Source: Blastocladiella emersonii ATCC 22665
Taxonomy: Eukaryota > Blastocladiomycota > Blastocladiomycetes > Blastocladiales > Blastocladiaceae
Reading direction: 5' to 3'
NCBI GenBank assembly: GCA_025594325.1
Contig: JANHCV010000002.1
Span: forward strand, 1,302,001 to 1,366,000
DNA: 64,000 nt
Below are positions 21,844-32,372 of this stretch, piece by piece (positions within the stretch are counted from its first letter, which is position 1; every line of letters starts with the position of its first letter). The translations under genes were made by a program, and so were the position numbers. The notes under the pieces are model-generated. The model was not told the DNA's origin. It searched no databases and worked only from the letters and a program-made list of their open reading frames with translations.

Positions 21844-24800
21844 TTAGACGAACGCGGCAGCGCACGCGCCCGCGATCAGGCCGGCGCCCGTGGTGAGGAC
21901 GGCCTTGGGATCCGCAAACAGGCCGGCGCCGAGTCGCGCGGGGGCCGAGGACGGGCGGTCCTGGCACCGGTTGATGAACCCGAGGTCGTCGAAGAGGATC
22001 TCGGCGTCCGTGTTGAACTTCTGGAACGCGATGGCGTAGATGTTGCGCGGGTTGGCGGCCGCGTCGGCGAGCGGGATCATGACCTGCTTCTCGGTGCCGT
22101 CGAAGGTCACGTACTTGGACGCCTTGGCGAACTTCTGCTGGTCGAGCTTGCCCTTGCACCCGTTGGGGCGCGACGACAGCGAGATCTCAAAGTCGGCGCC
22201 CTTGGGCGCCGTCACCTTGAACACGAGGTGCGTGTAGTACGTGTACGCGTCGAAGCACCGCGCGTTGGCGTCGGTGATGCCCGAGTACCAGTACGTCGAG
22301 GCGAGGCGCGACTTGTCGGCCTGGAACACGAGCTTGTCGTCGCGCACCGTGAACTGCTGCGGGTCGCCCGAGGGTTCCTGGTACTGCACCATGAGGTTCT
22401 TGGGGTTGTACTGGCGGTTCCAGTCGTCGATGAGCGCGCCCTTGTACGTGCACTTGGTCTCGGGGCAGTCGAGCACCTCGACGGGCGGGACCAGCAGCGA
22501 GCGGAACGCGGCCACGGGCGACTTCTGGCCCTCGCCGTCGGCGGTCACGGCCGAGACCTGGAACTCGCAGATCGAGGCCACGTCGACGTCGAGCAGGTCC
22601 CACGAGTTGGTGGTGCCGGGGACAATGTGGGTCTTGAAGTTGCCCTTGGGCTCGGCCTGCATGAACTTGGACTCGCGGTAGTAGACAATGTAGTTGGTGA
22701 CGTTGGGCGCGTTCTTGTTGGCCTCGACCGCGGGCGGCTTCCACGACACGGTGCACTTGCGCCAGCCGTCGACCACGTTGACCTGGGCGGGCGGCGCCAC
22801 GGCCTTGTCGGCGGGCGCCTCGGGGAGCGTGAAAGGCTCGAAGGACGCCGTGATGACCGTGTCGTTCTTGTCGACGGTCACGACGCGCTTGAGGTCCTTG
22901 CCGCCCGTCGACCAGCCCGTGAACCGGAACGCCTGGCGGTCCGCGTTCATCTGCACCTCGTTGACCTCGAGCGACAGCGCGCCGCCCTGCAGGCCCGTGA
23001 AGGGGCACGGCGCCGCGCACTCGACCAGGTTGGTGAACACGAACAGTTTCTCCGGGTTGGTCGCGATCTTGACGGTCGCCGACTTGGGCGTCACGTACTT
23101 GGTGAGCGTGACGCGGAGATCGGGCGCGTCGGGGTGCACCACGTCGAGACCGAAGGTGAGGAACGACGGGAAGTCGTGGTCGGGCGACTTGAACGAGCCC
23201 TTGTTGGTGCCCTCGAAGGTGTTGACGAGGTGCGAGTGGCACGACTTGGCGTTGGGGCGGCACACGGGGCCCGGGTAGCAGTGGGCGATCAGGACGGTCC
23301 AGGTGAGCGCCGAGTTGGGGACGACGGACCCGTCCTCCTTCTTGGCCGACACCTCGAAGTTGACGTCGTCGCCGACGCTGAAGGCGTAGTCGGACACGGA
23401 CAGCTTGATGTCGCCCTTGATCTCGTAGCCGGGGAACACCTTGATCTCCTGGGTCGAGACGCCGTTGCCCTTGTCGGAGCGGACGCGCAGCTTGACGGTC
23501 ACAATCTCCTTCTTCTTGAAGGTGAAGGTGCCGTTGACGGAGCCGGTCTGGAAGCCCTGGCCGTAGTCCCACTCGTAGGTCATGGAGCCGCGGAGCGGGT
23601 CGACGGTGCCGGTGCCGTCAAAGTTGACGGTGAGCGGGAGCGCGCCCCACGGCTTGTCGGCCTTGACGCGGACGATGGGCGCGACGCCGCCCTTGCCGAC
23701 GTACTGGTACTTGTACACCTTGCCCTCCCAGATCTGGGTCACGTACAGGGCCTCGTCGGGGCCCCACGTCAGGTCGACGCCCTCCTCGATGCCCGTGAAC
23801 ATCATCTTGAAGTTGGCCGAGTTGACGTCGAGCTTGCCGTCCTTGCGCGAGATGACCCAGGCCGACTTGCGCGTGTAGTCGAGGAACCACACGGACCCCT
23901 TGTAGTTGGCGGGCAGCTTGTCGCCGCGGTACACGGCGACGCCCGTGATGGCCGACTGGCCGCCCGACGTGTTGATCACGTCACCAAACGAGTCGCGGTG
24001 GTTGTAGGCGAAGAGCGCCTTGGTCGTCTCCTTGTCCTGGTCGCGGTAGATGGCCTCGCACTTCTTGAAGTTGCGGTTCTGGACCGTGAGCGTGATCATG
24101 GGGCCCTCGAGGCACGGCCACCCGTAGTTCTTGATCTTGTCCTGCGGCGTCGAGTCGCCCTGGATCGGGTCGATGAGGTTGAGCTCCTCCCAGTCGGCGA
24201 ACCCGACGTCGCCGAGGTAGATCTCGTTGGTCTCCTTGTCGATGGCGAACCGGTACGGGTTGCGGAACCCGAGCGCGTGCGGGCGCAGCTGCGGCTTCTT
24301 GGTGTTGTCGTTGGTCCACGCCTCGAGGTCGGCCTTGGTCACGAACACCATCTTGCCGATCGGGTTGCCGACCGTGAGCGCCTGCATCGACCCGCCCGTC
24401 TCGGGGTCGTTGTTGGTGAGGGTCTTGCACTTGTTGGGCGCCTCGCCAAAGTTGAGCCCGTTGTCGAACAGCGTCATGTCGCCGGCCGACATGACCAGGT
24501 TGCCGTTCTTGTCAAAGTGCAGGTCGCCGACCTGGTGCGTCGTCGACGAGATGCACCAGTCGATGACGATGTTGGTGAAGTTCTCGAGACGCTGCAGGTC
24601 ATTGTTCCACTGGAAGCGCGCCAGGGCGTTGGAGCCCTCACACACGCCCGAGGCGCAGATGTCGTTCTACACGTTTGGAAGATGGTGAGCGAGATGTGGT
24701 CGTCGACGTGGCAAGCAAGTGAGGACGACGTACCCAGAGCGGGGTCGGGCCATCAACGGCGCCGTCACGGCCGTAGAAGACGTAGATCTCGTTGCGCTTG

Positions 24801-25436
24801 GGCCAGTCGGGGTGGATGGCGAGGCCGGTCAGGCCGCGATCAAAGTTGTTGAAGACCTCCTTGGTGCTACGGTGGTGGTCGGGGTAGGAGAAGGTTAGTT
24901 AGGGTTGAGTCGATGAGCGAGGGCGTGGTCGGGGTCGGGGTCGGGTGGCGACCGAGGGCAGTCGGCGGAGGGAGGGCCCACGGGGTCGGAGCAACCGCTG
25001 CGGCACACTCCGTGGGTCACCACCACCGGCAAACGCTGGCAAAACGCGACGGCCGGCCGCAGCAGGGTCCGCAGCGGCGGCATGAAGGTCACGGAAGGAG
25101 GCGAACAAGGCCACCCGCGACGAGACGAGGCGAAACGTACATGTCGGCGACCTTGACGGGGCGCACCTCGTCGACCGACTTGGCGTAGTAGATGACGCCG
25201 GCGCGGCCCGTGATGAAGACCTGGCCGTTGGGCGTGAAGCGCACGGCCGTCGGGTTCGGAAGCTTCTCCCAGAGCGGGTACAGGACCCAGTCGTTGGCGA
25301 GCGACTTGGGCACCGAGTTGGCGTCCGACTGGGCCAGGACCGCCGTCGCCGCCAGGGCCGCCACGAGCGCGGCGAGCGCCAGGGCGAGGAAGCCGCGGCC
25401 GCGGCCGGGACCGGCGCGGGCGGGGGTCGTCACCAT
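21844..25436 (-). CDS. Secreted, probably GPI-anchored GSDH/PKD/FN3 multidomain protein
   Basis: Exons 25436-25141, 24866-24734 and 24666-21844 sum to 3,252 nt, 1,083 aa. A signal peptide with hydrophobic core (FLALALAALVAALAATAVLA) opens the protein. Next comes a glucose/sorbosone dehydrogenase-type beta-propeller (about 50-420: LPNPTAVRFTPNGQVFITGRAG, LTGLAIHPDWP, HALGFRNPYRFAID). A PKD-like domain (VNFDGTGTVDP, MTYEWDYGQG), a beta-sandwich region, an FN3 domain (CTVSWKPPAVEAN) and a C-terminal sugar-binding-like module follow. The end is Ser/Ala-rich then hydrophobic, as for a GPI signal. This suggests a cell-surface carbohydrate-oxidising or carbohydrate-binding protein. Intron 1 is unusually long (274 bp). 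Confidence 0.82.
24921..24945 (+). other. G-quadruplex-capable tract in intron 1 of the GSDH gene
   Basis: Four G runs (GGG, GGGG, GGGG, GGG) with loops of 7, 2 and 2 bases lie on the + strand, the template strand of the minus-strand gene, within its long first intron. This meets the G3+N1-7 rule; folding and any function are unproven. Confidence 0.4.
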
Positions 25437-27285
25437 GGTAGCGTAGTTGTGGCTGTTGTCTATGGGGGTTGCTGCTAGTGTGCGAGTGCGGCTGCTGCCA
25501 GTGTGCGACGAGTGCAGTAGGCCTAGAGGGTGATGATTCGTAGCAGAGCGCAACGGGGCGCGGAACACAAGGAGGAGAGAGAGAAGGTTAGCGTCGGTCC
25601 GCAGAGCGAGTTAAAAACGCCCCGGGGCAGCCGTGTGGCGGCGTCGCCGGCAGCGTATCGACCAACCAAGCCGCCCGCCCAGGTCGTGTTCTTCGCGGAG
25701 TGCGAATCCGCGCATCCATGCAAGTCATGCTCCCCGCGAACGAGCGAACGAGGGACTTTGGCGCGAGTGGCGCCTCGTCCCTCGGCAACGCGCTTACGAT
25801 CCATGGGCAGGGCAGGACAGCGGCGTGGGGGATGAGGGGAGCGGACCTTGGCGACGTTGCCGTCCAGTTTCTAGGGCGCCGTTGCGGGCAGTACAGCGGC
25901 ACGGATCCGAGCAGGTGCGAGGAGCGGGAGAGCGAGAGCGGGCGGGCCGGGCGAGGGTGAGGTGAGGCGGAGTGAAGCACGCACTCTTCTCCGATCGCGG
26001 CGAGCTGGGCATCGAGCAGCGAGCACGCAGTCCCTTGTCTTCGGGCGCACGTCGGTCACGGTCACGGCAAGGCGTAGCGCAACCCACCGCACCGCGCGAG
26101 ATGCTATATAGCTCCCTCGAGCCCTGCGTGCGGGACAGTCACGCGGGCTGCGGTGGCCACCGACCGGTCGGTTGGGGGCGCGCGAGACGCGTGTGCGTGT
26201 CTCGCACTCGGCGAGCTGCGCCACCACGGCGCCGCCGCGAGACGGAGGCGTGTCGCGTCGGACGCGTTCCTGCCCATTTCCGCGCGAGTTCTCACCCCGT
26301 TGTTCCAGAAGCCGAACCTTGGCAGCAACGCAAGCGTATGCAGCTGATCCGGGCAGGTGCAGCGGGTCCCTGGCTGGGCCAAGTCGGGGCGCCGCGAAGG
26401 CGAGACCACGGCCGACCGCGGCCCGATCGGGCGAGGCCGGCGCAACAGTGAGGCTACACTGTATGCATCCAGAGCATCAAGCGGTCCACGCCGCGCCGCG
26501 GCGATCGGCCAGGTCGGCACTGGCGGCGTGCGCGCGTGATCGCGCCGGCCGTGCGCGTTCGCGTCCGAATTCGCGCCCCGGAGACGGCAGCCGTGGGAAG
26601 GCGCGCTAAGCACATCACTGTGGCACCTTCGTATCGCGGCAGGGCGCGTGGGAGCGCGCCCGATGCGGAAGGACTTGCTTGGGAGCGAAGGTGCGCCGAC
26701 TTGGAGCCAAGGCCGCCGAGCCACCGCGGCCGCGGTCACGGGCCCCGCCGACGCGTCATTCATCTCGCCGCCGCGCCGCCATGCCCTGCGATGAGCGATT
26801 TCCCACAGTGCGCCCACTTGGACTCTAGAGGTACGGCGGCGACCGCCATCGGCCATGGCCACGCCCCACGGACGATGGCCGCGTCGCCCCCGCGCCCTGC
26901 GACTTCCCATATCTTCACCTTTGCCAAGACGCTGATGCAGCCGCAGCCCTTCGGTCGCCGTCTATCGCCGCCACCGCCATCGCCAAGGCCGCGCGCCGTG
27001 CTGCGCACTGGAAGGGCTAAGCTCCCAGTCGGCGCGCCGTGCCCGCCGTTCCTCGCGCTCGCGCTCGCGGGCGCGGCCACCGCCCCGCCCCGCTCTTGCC
27101 CGCCGCCCGCCTAGGAAACAGGTATATAAGCTGTACCCGCGGCCCCCGTCCCCCTCGCTCTCGCTGGTCTCCTCAAGACAGACCGGTCAGCTCCCTGCTA
27201 CGCAATCAACGCACTCGACACGCGCGCGCACCGTGCTCCTCTTCTCCTCCAACAACAACCACCGCCACTCCTACTCGAATCTACG
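25437..27285. other. Large intergenic region (divergent promoters)
   Basis: In 1.85 kb between the GSDH-type gene and the Gly/Ala-rich gene I find no open frame with gene-like codon use. Two TATA-type elements are present. One is CTATATAG (26104-26111), which has no recognised gene directly downstream. The other is TATATAAG (27123-27130), serving the Gly/Ala-rich gene. One GAGACGCGT motif lies at 26184-26192. A non-coding transcript from the 26104 element is possible. Confidence 0.4.
27123..27130 (+). promoter_or_regulatory. TATA box of the Gly/Ala-rich protein gene
   Basis: TATATAAG stands 156 bp upstream of the ATG at 27286, implying a 5' leader of about 120 nt that is pyrimidine- and CAA-rich, as expected of a transcribed leader. 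Confidence 0.5.
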
Positions 27286-28298
27286 ATGGCTGCTCCCGCT
27301 GCTCCCGGTGGCGCTCCGCCCGCCGTGCCCCCGCCGGCCCCTGGCGCTGGCGGCGCAGGTGCTGGTGGCGCAGGCGCGGGGCCTGGTGCTGGGGCCGGGG
27401 CCGGTGGTGCTCCTGGTGCTGGCGCGGCCGGCGCAGGTGCTGGTGCGGCCGCTGGTGCAGGTGCAGGCGGTGCCGCCGCGGCGCCCGCTGTTCCCGTCGT
27501 CCTCGCTCCTCCGCCGCCGCCGGGCGCCGTCCTTCCTGCGTGCCAGGCGGTACGATCTCTTTCCCTCGACTACCGCCGCGTCTCGGCCATGGACGCTGAC
27601 CCACTCCCTCCCCCACCCTTTTCTCCTCCGCGTAGTGGCGCCCCCCTCCGCCCGGCGAGACGGCGCCGGCGTTCTGGGTGATTGGGTGCGTGCAGTCGGC
27701 GACGGGGTTCCAGTGCGGGCCGAACCAGCCGTTCGCGGAGCTGCCGACGTGCTCGCTCAGGAACTGGAACGCCAACTGCCCGCACCAGCCGTGGCTGCTC
27801 CCGCAGGTCCCGCCCGTCACCCAGCGCGTCCCCATCTACGGCTGCATCAGCAACGAGGCCATCCCGACCGGTTACCTGTGCCCGTCGCTCGACGTGGTCG
27901 TGCCGAGCGGGACCACGGACCCGTCGCTCAACGTCAACGGCAACGTCGACCAGCCGTGCTTTGTCGGTGCGTCTTCTCTTCTCGCTGGCGCTGGCCATGA
28001 TCACGGACCGTGTGCTAACCTCCGCACTCGCGCGACCATCGTAGCCCCGCCCAACACGACCACGACCGACATGGCCGCGGCGACGCCGTCCGACGGAATG
28101 CCGACGGACCTCGGGATGCCGACCGACTCGTCGACCGAGACGGCGGCGGCGGCCGAGCCCACGGACGCGTCGGCCTCGTTCGGCACCAGCACCAACGCCG
28201 CCATGGCCAACTCGGTCGTGCTCCCGATCCACACCCTCGCCCTCTGGATCGTCCTGCTCAACCTCATCTTTGCCGGCGGCATGCACCGCGGCGCGTGA
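27286..28298 (+). CDS. Gly/Ala-rich protein with Cys-containing domain and hydrophobic C-terminus
   Basis: Exons 27286-27549, 27636-27966 and 28045-28298 make 282 aa. The first ~85 residues are almost only Gly, Ala and Pro. A ~120-residue middle region holds eight Cys (CQA...GCVQSATGFQCGPNQ...CSLRNWNANCPHQ...YGCISNEA...YLCPSLDV...QPCFV), suggesting disulfides and an extracellular fold. A Thr/Asp-rich linker then leads to a C-terminal hydrophobic segment (VVLPIHTLALWIVLLNLIFAG) consistent with a GPI signal or membrane anchor. No clear signal peptide is seen at this start, so localisation is unsure. I do not recognise the family. The second intron (78 bp, branch-like CTAAC) is a multiple of three with no stop, so the unspliced message also reads through. 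Confidence 0.6.
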
Positions 28299-28710
28299 GA
28301 TCGCGCAAATGGTTTTGGCTTCCTCGTGTATCGATTATCCTCCCCTCCCCTTCCCCTCCCTCGATCTGTATTTCCGCGCTCGTCGTGGTGCGCGCGTAAG
28401 CGTGTGCGTGTTGTAAGAATGAAACCCCTCCTTCTCTTCATCCTCCTTTCTCGTCTCGATGGGCGTGGTTGTTGCGGACTGAGCCCCGAGTGTTCATGGC
28501 CATGGTCATGGCCACGGGCGCGATCCATGGCCCGTGGTCGCGGTCACCGCTTCCATCCGCGCGCTACACCCTCAACTTCACGTCCTCAACAACCATCGAT
28601 TGAGAGAGCACCGATTGTATTCGATACCAGTAAACAAAAAAGGTTGGGTGGGGTAGTCTCGAAGAAAAAGTAGGTGGCTCACGGCGAACCACCGCACACG
28701 CGCACAACCC
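28299..28710. other. Convergent 3' flanks
   Basis: These 412 bp separate the stops of the Gly/Ala-rich gene and the branched-chain aminotransferase gene. It contains pyrimidine-rich and A-rich stretches (such as the A run near 28635) suited to 3'-end formation, but no gene that I can support. Confidence 0.4.
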
Positions 28711-30059
28711 TTAGCGCACGGGCACGCTCCACTCGGACTTGATCTCGCCGTACTGGATGCCGAGGATCGTGTCGTTGAGGCGCTTGGTGAGCGGGCCGGC
28801 CTGGGCCTTGGGGTCCTTGGGGTCGAGCGGGATCGCGATATCCTTGCCGTTGTAGTGCACGTTCTTGATGGGCGACACGATGCACGCGGTGCCGGCGCCA
28901 AACATCTCGAGCAGGCGGCCCTCCTTGGCGGCGGCCTGGATGTCCTTCATGTAGATCTTGCGCTCGGCGACCTGGAACTCGCCCCACTGGCGCGCGAGGC
29001 CGAGGATCGAGTCGCGCGTGACACCCGGCAGGATGGTGCCGTCGAGGGGCGGGGTCACGAGCTCGCGCTGGCCCTTCTCGTTGACCCAGTACACGAAGCA
29101 GTTCATGGTGCCGACTTCCGTCAGCTCGTCGTTGGCGCCGTACAGCCACAGCACCTGCTGGTGGCCGCGCGCGTTGGCGTTGACCTGCGGCATGATGGTC
29201 GGCGCGTAGTTGCCGCCGACCTTGGCGTCGCCGGTGCCGCCGGGCCACGCGCGCACGTAGCTCGACTGCGCGAGCAGGCTGACGGCCGTGAAGCCCGTGC
29301 GGAAGTAGGGCCCGACGGGCGACGCGATCACGAACAGCATGGCCTTGGACGACGGGCCGACGCCGAGACTCGGCTGGGTGCCGATCAGCGTCGGGCGCAG
29401 GTACAGCGAGTAGCCCTTCTCCTGCGGGATCCACCGCTCCTCGGTCTTGACGAAGGCCTTGATGCAGTTGACGAGCTCGTCCTTGTTGAAGGACGGGAGG
29501 GCGAGGCGCGACGACGAGCGGGCGAGGCGCGTCATGTTCATGTCGGGGCGGAACAGGCGCACGGTGCCCTGCTTGTCCTTGTACGCCTTCATGCCCTCAA
29601 AGCACTCCATGCCGTAGTGGAACACGGTGCACGACGGGTCGAGCGACAGCGGGCCGTACGGCAGGATCTTGGGCGCGCCCCACCCGGCGGCCGCGTCCCA
29701 CTCGATCACCAGCATGTGGTCGCTGAACTCCTTGCCGAACACCAGGTCCTTGAGCGGCACCAGCGGCTTGGGCTTCGTGTTCTTGGTGATCTGCAGCTTG
29801 GCCGACTAGGCGTCCGCGCAAGGGTGTCAGCGCACGCACGCACGGTTCGTGTGTGCGGGTCGAGCAATCGGCGTACCGAGAGGTCCGCGGCCGAGGGCTG
29901 CGGGGACGCCGATGCCGCGGCGAACGCGCGGGCCGCCGTGCGCATGGCGACGGGGCGCGCAACGTTGGCGCGGGCGACCGCGGGCGACGCCGCCGACATG
30001 GACGCAAGGAGACGGCGCGCCGCGGCGCCGCTGCTGCCGAGAAGGAGGTTGCGGGACAT
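28711..30059 (-). CDS. Branched-chain amino acid aminotransferase, mitochondrial
   Basis: Exons 30059-29877 and 29805-28711 encode 425 aa. The first ~60 residues are Ala/Arg/Ser-rich and nearly free of acids, a mitochondrial targeting peptide. The rest is a fold-type IV PLP enzyme: FHYGMECFEGMKAYK, RLFRPDMNMTRLA, YLRPTLIGTQPSLG, and GDAKVGGNYAPT with the PLP lysine at about K256, then GTACIVSP near the active site. It transfers amino groups between Leu/Ile/Val and 2-oxoglutarate, the last step of branched-chain synthesis or first of breakdown. The redox CxxC of mammalian BCAT is here C-I-V-S, so that switch is absent. It is head-to-head with the JmjC gene. Confidence 0.95.
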
Positions 30060-30450
30060 GCTACGGATTCGGTGCGTGCGGGTCGGTCAGCGCCGGCAGG
30101 GACGCATGTGTGCATGATGTGGCGTACATGGTGGGTGGGTGAGTGCGCGTATGCAAGACGCGAGGGGGGGGGATGGGCGGGCAACGCTTGGGAGCAGGGA
30201 CCGGCGGGAGAGAGAAGGGACGGCGGGCGGCAGGGCGCGGGACACGGCGGCAGCCGACCAAACGATGTTGGGGCACGCCGGGTGAGCCCGCGGACTCTAA
30301 GGAAAAAAAGCGACGCGTTGCGCCGCCCGCCAACGGGCCGCGTGGCGCCAGCTGACCACGGCGCAACCTTACCGCGCCGCGCGACTCACGCCAAGAGTCA
30401 CCATCACCTCGCCCATCGTTCTCGCGGAACCACGATCACACACACACACC
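30060..30450. promoter_or_regulatory. Shared divergent promoter BCAT / JmjC gene
   Basis: A 391-bp gap lies between two divergent start codons. There is no TATA box, but there is an A run at 30301-30309 and a CA-repeat just before the JmjC ATG. Both genes probably start transcription here. Confidence 0.4.
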
Positions 30451-32307
30451 ATGACGCAAATGGAACGACCGAAGCTGGCGGCCAAGCGGCCCGCCGCCGC
30501 CGCCGCCGACCCCGCCGCGACCGCGACCGCGGACCCGCCGCGCAAGCGGACGCGCGCGTTCCCGCCGCAGCCGTCGGTCGCGCCGCACCCGCTCGGGATC
30601 CGGCCAATGGGCAACCTGCTGTTCGCGCGGAGCGAGCCCGGGTTCGTCGACACGCGCGGGCGCGGGCTCGGTCCGTTTGCGCGGTTCGACGACGAGTTCC
30701 TGCTGGCGTTCCTCGTCACGTACCTCGACGACCCGCGCGCGCTGTGCGCGCTGGGCCGCGCGTCCAAGGCGTGGTACGCGTTCTGGGCGTACGACGAGAT
30801 CTGGAAGGGCTGGGTCCTCGAGCGGTGGCGTGACCTGCCGCCCGGTGGGCCCGTCCCGAAAGTTTACGTGCCGACGGGATGGCGGCACACGTATATCCAC
30901 CTGGTCGTGGGCACGCCCGTCGAGCAGCTCGCGCAGTCGCCGCTCGTCGCGGACCCCGTCCAGATCCCGCACCTGTACTCGGACCTGCTGTTCCACCCGC
31001 ACCTTTACGCGTCGACGCCGCTCGCGTACCTCGTCGACATGCTCGAGGCGCTGACGGCGACGGGCGTCGTGCGCGCCATGGACGCCGTCGACCGGCCCTC
31101 CGTCGACGCGTTCGTCGCGGCGTACGAGGCGCCCAACAAGCCGTGCATTCTGCGCGGGTGCATGGCCGAGTGGCCCGCGATGCGCGGGGGCGCGTGGAAC
31201 TGGGACGCGCTCGCCAGCCGTCTCGGCGACGTCCCGCTGCGCGCTGAGGCCGTCGACATGCTGCTCGCCGAGTACCTCGCGTACATGAATGCGCACCCGG
31301 CCGACGAGGCCCCCGTGTACCTCTTCGACAAGGACTACCCGAAGCAGGGCGCGGGCGGGTGCGAGCTCGCTGCCGGGTACACGGTGCCGCCGTACTTTAC
31401 CGCCGACCTGTTCTCGGTGCTGGGCGCGACGCGGCCCGACTACTCGTGGCTGATCGTCGGGCCCGAGCGGTCCGGGTCGTCGCACCACAAGGACCCGAAC
31501 TCGACGTCGGCGTGGAACGCCGTGATCCGCGGCGCGAAACTGTGGCTCATGTACCCGCCGGACCTCGTGCCGCCCGGCGTGTTCCCGAGCGCTGACGGCG
31601 CCAATGTGTCGACGCCCGTCTCGCTCATGGACTGGTGGCTTAACTGGTTCCCGCAGACCCGCCAGCTCGTCCGCGGCGTCCCGCGCGACCGCCGCCCCGT
31701 CTGGGCCGTGTGCCGCGAGGGCGAGATCGCGTTTGTCCCGTGCGGGTGGTGGCATACCGTCATCAACCTCGAGCCGTCCATTGCTATCACGCAGAACTAC
31801 GTCTCCCAGCACAACCTGCGCAGCGTCCTCGAGTTCCTCTTCTGCAACCGCGAGATGATCTCGGGCTACGGCAACGCCGACGACGCGGCGGATACCGTTG
31901 GCGGAGCGACTGCTTCTGAGGACAACGCTGCTACCGAGGCACCCGCCGCTGCGACCTCCTGCGCCGCCGCGCCGTCGACTGCAAGCAGCGCGCGGCCCGG
32001 CGGCAACGGCAACTGCGTCGACGCGCGCCGCCTGTACGAGGACTTTGTGCAGGGTCTGCGGACGCAGCGCGGCGACGACGCGGCGCTCATGTCGGTCCTC
32101 GACGCGTTCGTGCGCGAGGTGGTCGAGCCCAAGCAGGCGCAGAAGTCGGCGGGCGAGGGCGTTGTCGAGTGCAACGTCAAGACCGAGCCGTCGCTCACGC
32201 TCTGGGAGTCGATTCTCGCGGGCGACGGCGGGGCCGGCGCGCAGCAGCAGCAGCAGCAACAGGGCTCGCACGAGCAGGGCAGTTTCCTCGCGTCGCTGTT
32301 CGGGTAG
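30451..32307 (+). CDS. F-box-like / JmjC-domain oxygenase (JMJD6-related)
   Basis: A single exon encodes 618 aa. An Ala/Pro- and Lys/Arg-containing N-terminus (possible nuclear signal PPRKRTR) precedes an F-box-like segment (about 75-135: DDEFLLAFLVTYLDDPRALCALGRASKAWYAFW in part). The JmjC domain follows (about 240-460). Fe(II) ligands are H346 and D348 (HHKDP, then STSAWNAVIRG) and distal H435 (FVPCGWWHTVINL). SIAITQNYVS closes the fold as in JMJD6. JMJD6-type enzymes are 2OG-dependent lysyl hydroxylases or demethylases of nuclear proteins. The F-box plus JmjC order occurs in plant and fungal relatives. The C-terminus is low complexity with a Gln run. It converges on DNAI2 with 65 bp between stops. 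Confidence 0.85.
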   Translation: MTQMERPKLAAKRPAAAAADPAATATADPPRKRTRAFPPQPSVAPHPLGIRPMGNLLFARSEPGFVDTRGRGLGPFARFDDEFLLAFLVTYLDDPRALCALGRASKAWYAFWAYDEIWKGWVLERWRDLPPGGPVPKVYVPTGWRHTYIHLVVGTPVEQLAQSPLVADPVQIPHLYSDLLFHPHLYASTPLAYLVDMLEALTATGVVRAMDAVDRPSVDAFVAAYEAPNKPCILRGCMAEWPAMRGGAWNWDALASRLGDVPLRAEAVDMLLAEYLAYMNAHPADEAPVYLFDKDYPKQGAGGCELAAGYTVPPYFTADLFSVLGATRPDYSWLIVGPERSGSSHHKDPNSTSAWNAVIRGAKLWLMYPPDLVPPGVFPSADGANVSTPVSLMDWWLNWFPQTRQLVRGVPRDRRPVWAVCREGEIAFVPCGWWHTVINLEPSIAITQNYVSQHNLRSVLEFLFCNREMISGYGNADDAADTVGGATASEDNAATEAPAAATSCAAAPSTASSARPGGNGNCVDARRLYEDFVQGLRTQRGDDAALMSVLDAFVREVVEPKQAQKSAGEGVVECNVKTEPSLTLWESILAGDGGAGAQQQQQQQGSHEQGSFLASLFG

Positions 32308-32372
32308 AGTGATAAATACATGGCAGTTGTATTGCATAAGTGGTTCATAGAGGAGTCCCTCTCGCGCAGCGA

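Noticed and set aside
22228-24852. 874-aa open frame on the + strand opposite the GSDH-type gene
   Set aside because: It is Val/Arg/Gly/Leu-rich with no domains, a typical antisense shadow in GC3-biased DNA; the minus-strand frame has clear domains.
28855-30117. 420-aa + strand frame opposite the branched-chain aminotransferase
   Set aside because: Antisense shadow with Arg/Ala/Leu/Gly bias and no motif; the minus strand encodes an unmistakable BCAT.
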